Shown one piece after another: positions 61,901 to 64,000 of a DNA stretch of 64,000 nt. The notes beneath the pieces were generated by a model that saw only the letters and a program-made list of their open reading frames with translations, ran no database searches and was not told the origin of the DNA. A program made the position numbers and the translations under genes. How positions within the stretch are numbered: position 1 is the stretch's first letter; each line of letters opens with the position of its first letter. Source of the DNA: Caldifarciminota bacterium (lineage in GTDB: Bacteria; Hydrothermota; Tepidihabitantia; SM23-42); the NCBI GenBank assembly GCA_027026255.1, contig JALVOT010000008.1:95012-159011 (forward strand), given 5' to 3'.

Positions 61901-63762
61901 GCCAGATGTGCGGCAAGACCGATATATTTTTTCGCCTTTTTTTTGATATTAAGTTTGCTGCAAAGTTGAGCCAGAATTGGAATATAATTTATATCCCGGG
62001 GTGAGACCTTTTCTATCGATGAGATCAGGGCTTTGCCAATTTTGTGATACTCATCCGAAGAGATAGATTTCATAATTACATCACCGATGATTTGATTGGC
62101 AAGATACAGGGTTTGTTTATTGTTGAAAACACCTTCCCTTATCAGGTCCAGGTATTTGATCTGTTCCAATGCCGGATTTCCCTTGCTTCCGAAGATATTA
62201 TATAAGACGGCTGATTCTATTGGATGACCGGCAACCGTAAGATATTTTAATATCAATAAATCCTCTTCATTCAACCGGACAATCCTCGGGCTCAAAATTT
62301 TTTCTAATTGTTGGGGCAGGGTAATCTTATCCAGGGATTTAAGATCAATCTGCCACCGATTCTCCTGATATGACAGGATATTCTTTTCAAAAATATGTTT
62401 CAGAATCTCGCAGATAAATAGTGGATTACCGCCGCTATTCCTGTACAGCCAGCTGATAAAATCCCGATATCTTTCAGTTTCAAAAGAGAAGAAAGTCTTT
62501 TTCAGTAAATTTTCTATCGCTTCAGAATTAAATGGTTTTAATTTATAAATCTGAAATCCTAAATCTTTTATTCTATTATCCGCAACCGATGTGCCAATCA
62601 AAAGAATATTCTTGTTTTTTATGCCGTAGCCGATGTAACGGAACAGGGCAAGTTCATAATCAGTGAGTTTACTGAGGTCATCGACCATTATAATCAATTT
62701 TTTATCTTCGGTAAATTTTATTAAATATTGGTTTAACTCTTCGAATAGTTGAAATTTACCTTCTTTGTCTTTGGTTGTTAATTTCTTACCAAGAAAATTT
62801 TCTAATGCATTTACAAGATTGATCCCTTCCTGAGAGATATAAAAGAAAACTCTCCAGTGTCGGGTAAGGAATCTGTATTTGAGCTCCTGTAGTAATCGGG
62901 TCTTTCCTGAACCGCGGTCGCCCTCAATGATTAATGCTTCGCCTTTTTTTATAATTATATCATTGAAGAAATCCGGAATAACAAATCCGGTACTCGGTAA
63001 TTTTACCCGGTAAGAAAAAGGTCGAGTTTTCTTTTCATCAAGGAGATGTTTTAATGTCTGATGGATTTCCGGCAGGGTGGGCCTCAGTCCCATATCCTCC
63101 CAGACAAGTCGAATCAGAATATTCTTGAATTCCTCAGGGATATCCATCGTCTCAAGGTTGGCATCAACATATCGCTTGCCGGTCAATATTTCGATGATGA
63201 TAATACCGAGGGAATAGAGGTCGCTGCGTTGATCGATTCCGGTTCCCTTAATAACCTCAGGCGCGAGATAGCCGAATGTTCCGGCTGGTGTAATAATCTG
63301 AGACGGCATTACCGCAAATCCAAAATCTATCAACACCGCCTTCTTTTGTTTATCATCATAGATAATATGCTCCGGCTTCAGATCCGCGTGGATAAATCCC
63401 CTGTTGTGAATAACCCTCAGGGCATTAATTATTTGAATAATGGCGCGCAGGAATCTTTTCGAAAATTTCTTAAATGCCCTATTTATTGGCCGCCCCGGGA
63501 TGTATTCAAAGATAAAATAGGCGTTGCCATTTTTTGTAATATCGTAGTCATATACCGGCACAATGTTCGGATGTTTGAATTGCTTGAGAATCTGATACTC
63601 GCGGCCGATTAATTCATTGCATTCTTTACAATTATACCGGGCAATCTTAAGTCCCATTATTTTTTTCTCTTTATCGACTACTTTGTAAACTACTGAATAA
63701 TTACCTTCCCCGAGTTTTTCGACTATTTTATACTGTGCCGGCAAGATTAATCTTTTTGCCAT
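58930..63762 (-). CDS. Ser/Thr kinase-ATPase-TPR-GAF-sigma54 activator
   Basis: 1610 residues in one frame. Protein kinase about 10-270: GEGNYSVVYK, catalytic IHADLKPEHIIYD (HAD for HRD), metal VLIDFGFAV, APE region YLAPEVIKG. STAND/AAA-like ATPase from about 280 (P-loop EGDRGSGKTRLL, Walker B KLIIMVDDLSK). Helical repeats of TPR type about 600-1120. GAF about 1150-1300 (NAERGALFIK). Sigma-54 AAA+ about 1310-1545 (GETGTGKG, contact loop GAFTGA, Walker B VFLDEITN). Fis-type helix-turn-helix at the end (GNVKKAAELLGIGRRTLYRYI). It links protein phosphorylation, a small-molecule GAF and sigma-54 transcription in one chain; targets unknown. Confidence 0.95.
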   Translation of the reverse strand: MAKRLILPAQYKIVEKLGEGNYSVVYKVVDKEKKIMGLKIARYNCKECNELIGREYQILKQFKHPNIVPVYDYDITKNGNAYFIFEYIPGRPINRAFKKFSKRFLRAIIQIINALRVIHNRGFIHADLKPEHIIYDDKQKKAVLIDFGFAVMPSQIITPAGTFGYLAPEVIKGTGIDQRSDLYSLGIIIIEILTGKRYVDANLETMDIPEEFKNILIRLVWEDMGLRPTLPEIHQTLKHLLDEKKTRPFSYRVKLPSTGFVIPDFFNDIIIKKGEALIIEGDRGSGKTRLLQELKYRFLTRHWRVFFYISQEGINLVNALENFLGKKLTTKDKEGKFQLFEELNQYLIKFTEDKKLIIMVDDLSKLTDYELALFRYIGYGIKNKNILLIGTSVADNRIKDLGFQIYKLKPFNSEAIENLLKKTFFSFETERYRDFISWLYRNSGGNPLFICEILKHIFEKNILSYQENRWQIDLKSLDKITLPQQLEKILSPRIVRLNEEDLLILKYLTVAGHPIESAVLYNIFGSKGNPALEQIKYLDLIREGVFNNKQTLYLANQIIGDVIMKSISSDEYHKIGKALISSIEKVSPRDINYIPILAQLCSKLNIKKKAKKYIGLAAHLAQDIYDYNSAIEYYQLLLNYKGVNRAEILIKLADIYQIMGNNEKAIEYYKKARLHKKLLYSIYAGLGRAYSSIGKYKDAVHSLNRALKLTAEPNSEEYLKIAMRYAYSLMNLRRFKAARDILNKLSKLAEDIKKPEMIAEVLYYQASLEWFENKFDQVVRLANKNLDFTRKHHLNKQYAYTANLLGSLYQQRIDIEKAKYYLDEAVKEFRRCRLYNALLISMENQVSLYIFVSDYDTAQRVLKELIFLARQLNKKDRFIRGLITLASINDELSRYNTAVKLLKQAIDIDPDNPDAIAILSLVYYKIGEIDAAKKLIKGLEKSIQKSFYYLLIKTLLSSEFGEEAAAEESLNQALKFISEQKNMIQMRVGVYSVAVRHFYERDDFNESLRFARELIKIAHPLSREYCMADIYLKLNRYRLKLSGNLDIEESLNRLKNIGCLFDYAFLKRIKIEILLPKVHKSSGLTKAAKEIVEIKNIFSSIGAKNEFEQTRRLQDKLFLTLLRKYSEKAISSGYLETLTRIAELISGYLGKPGFIQRVLDTLIRSTNAERGALFIKTARGMEFAAGQNIDQTTIKDATGFSTTAIKELQKNKIIFTYDALSDPDFNIKKSVRLNKIRSLICIPLSISGNVIGAVYLDSRLKSGIFGPQDKEFLLTIAKILSSVIEKSFIFQKITEENIFLKNQLIEAIGSGYIIGKSAMMKKVYSLIENVARTNSPVLITGETGTGKGMIARLIHYKSERKNKKFLTINCGTIPETLLESELFGHKKGAFTGAVSDKMGLLEAGESGTVFLDEITNTSLSFQAKLLEAIEEKIIRRLGETKARRIDVRFLFATNKDLEIEVEEGRFRKDLFYRINVLRIEVPPLRERVRDIPLLAQHFLNRYKKEMNKMIDGFTNDAIKALTEHFWPGNVRELQNVIERAVVLSKGRLITMQDLGFNTRGFGLIPLKDLKRDSIIEALNATNGNVKKAAELLGIGRRTLYRYIKKYHIPH

Positions 63763-63768
63763 AAGAAT

Positions 63769-63796
63769 AGTGTATATAAGTTTTTAAAATTGTCAA
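63769..63796 (-). promoter_or_regulatory. Leaderless promoter of the kinase-activator gene
   Basis: Minus strand TTGACA (63791-63796), a 16-base spacer, TACACT (63769-63774), six bases before ATG 63762. No ribosome binding site. Confidence 0.6.
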
Positions 63797-63812
63797 TGGA
63801 CATCGTCATTCG

Positions 63813-63917
63813 TTATATGGTGTCGATGCCCAACAATTTACAACGATGGGGATGTTTTTTCTGTTCTGCATCGGGTATTGTAAAAATTTGTGTGTAAATT
63901 TTAATCAAACACGACAT
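63813..63917 (-). CDS. Possible 34-residue peptide upstream of the kinase gene
   Basis: ATG 63917, preceded by GGAAGGA about eight bases upstream and a weak promoter further up (TTGACA 63981-63986, 17 bases, TATGCT 63958-63963). The peptide contains IPDAEQKKHPHRCKLLG. It ends 51 bases before the kinase start. No family known; it could be chance. The rest of 63763-64000 shows no other gene. Confidence 0.25.
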   Translation of the reverse strand: MSCLIKIYTQIFTIPDAEQKKHPHRCKLLGIDTI

Positions 63918-64000
63918 AACGGCGATCCTTCCATTTTTGATTATAATCGTTGAATAGAGCATACACAATTCTATTACAACTGTCAATATTAGAAAATTGC

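Noticed and set aside
1..64000. tRNA, rRNA, tmRNA or CRISPR array.
   Set aside because: No T-loop-like GGTTCRANYCC in a cloverleaf context, no rRNA-like blocks and no regularly spaced identical repeats were seen on reading; a covariance-model scan would be needed to exclude small RNAs.

Overview
The window is about 40% GC, gene-dense, and comes from a Gram-negative-type bacterium. Three secreted proteins carry Por/T9SS-type C-terminal sorting domains. It also holds lipoproteins, diaminopimelate-type peptidoglycan genes (dapF, ddl), a secreted Tricorn-like protease, a two-subunit-type glycine decarboxylase (gcvPA) and heavy use of sigma-54 activators. This mix fits a deep-branching FCB-like or candidate-phylum lineage (WOR-3/Stahlbacteria-like). 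That placement is inference, and no rRNA or tRNA is present to test it. No CRISPR array was seen.

Layout. 1-6.8 kb: a transposase remnant cut by the window edge, an inactivated GH13 protein, and an overlapping uvrB-nadC-folC run. 6.9-14.0 kb: an exported Tricorn protease, a beta-helix surface protein and an M1 peptidase. 14.2-18.9 kb: an ABC-2 exporter, ddl, an ornithine-type aminotransferase and an envelope protein. 18.9-25.2 kb (minus): a Crp-family regulator, prfA, prmC, nadK, recN, pgsA and dapF, tightly packed. 25.4-30.1 kb: a T9SS-sorted protein and gcvT-gcvH-gcvPA-ymdB. 30.1-33.6 kb: a two-component pair made of a sensor with a periplasmic beta-propeller-like domain and an NtrC-type activator. 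33.7-36.1 kb: an accessory stretch with a sigma-54 mini-module, REP-like hairpins and a RAYT transposase. 36.2-53.6 kb (minus): a co-directional, translationally coupled run in which a LivKHMGF-type transporter is split. The binding-protein gene lies at the far end behind a sigma-54 promoter. Between it and the permeases lie a methyltransferase, a homocitrate-synthase-like enzyme, an odd histidine kinase, several receiver-like proteins, a receiver-cyclase and a dihydroorotate-dehydrogenase/ferredoxin/Maf fusion. 53.9-55.3 kb: a divergent NtrC-type activator. 55.3-58.9 kb: REP-like hairpins, a thioredoxin-transglutaminase fusion, and a second copy of the sigma-54 mini-module. 58.9-63.8 kb: a 1610-residue Ser/Thr kinase-ATPase-TPR-GAF-sigma54 activator.

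Three threads stand out. (1) Two 97%-identical copies of a ~480-bp module sit 24,317 bp apart. Each contains a stand-alone Fis-type DNA-binding domain gene, a consensus sigma-54 promoter, three 18-bp palindromes placed like enhancer sites, and a REP-like hairpin. The substitutions between copies spare the palindrome half-sites and are compensatory in the hairpin. (2) The 17-kb transporter/signalling/biosynthesis cluster behind another consensus sigma-54 promoter, with a divergent activator, looks like an undescribed sensing-and-uptake system. (3) Vegetative promoters here are unusually uniform: TTGAnn-N16-TAnnnT in thirteen cases. Several place the start codon about where transcription should begin, which implies leaderless mRNAs.
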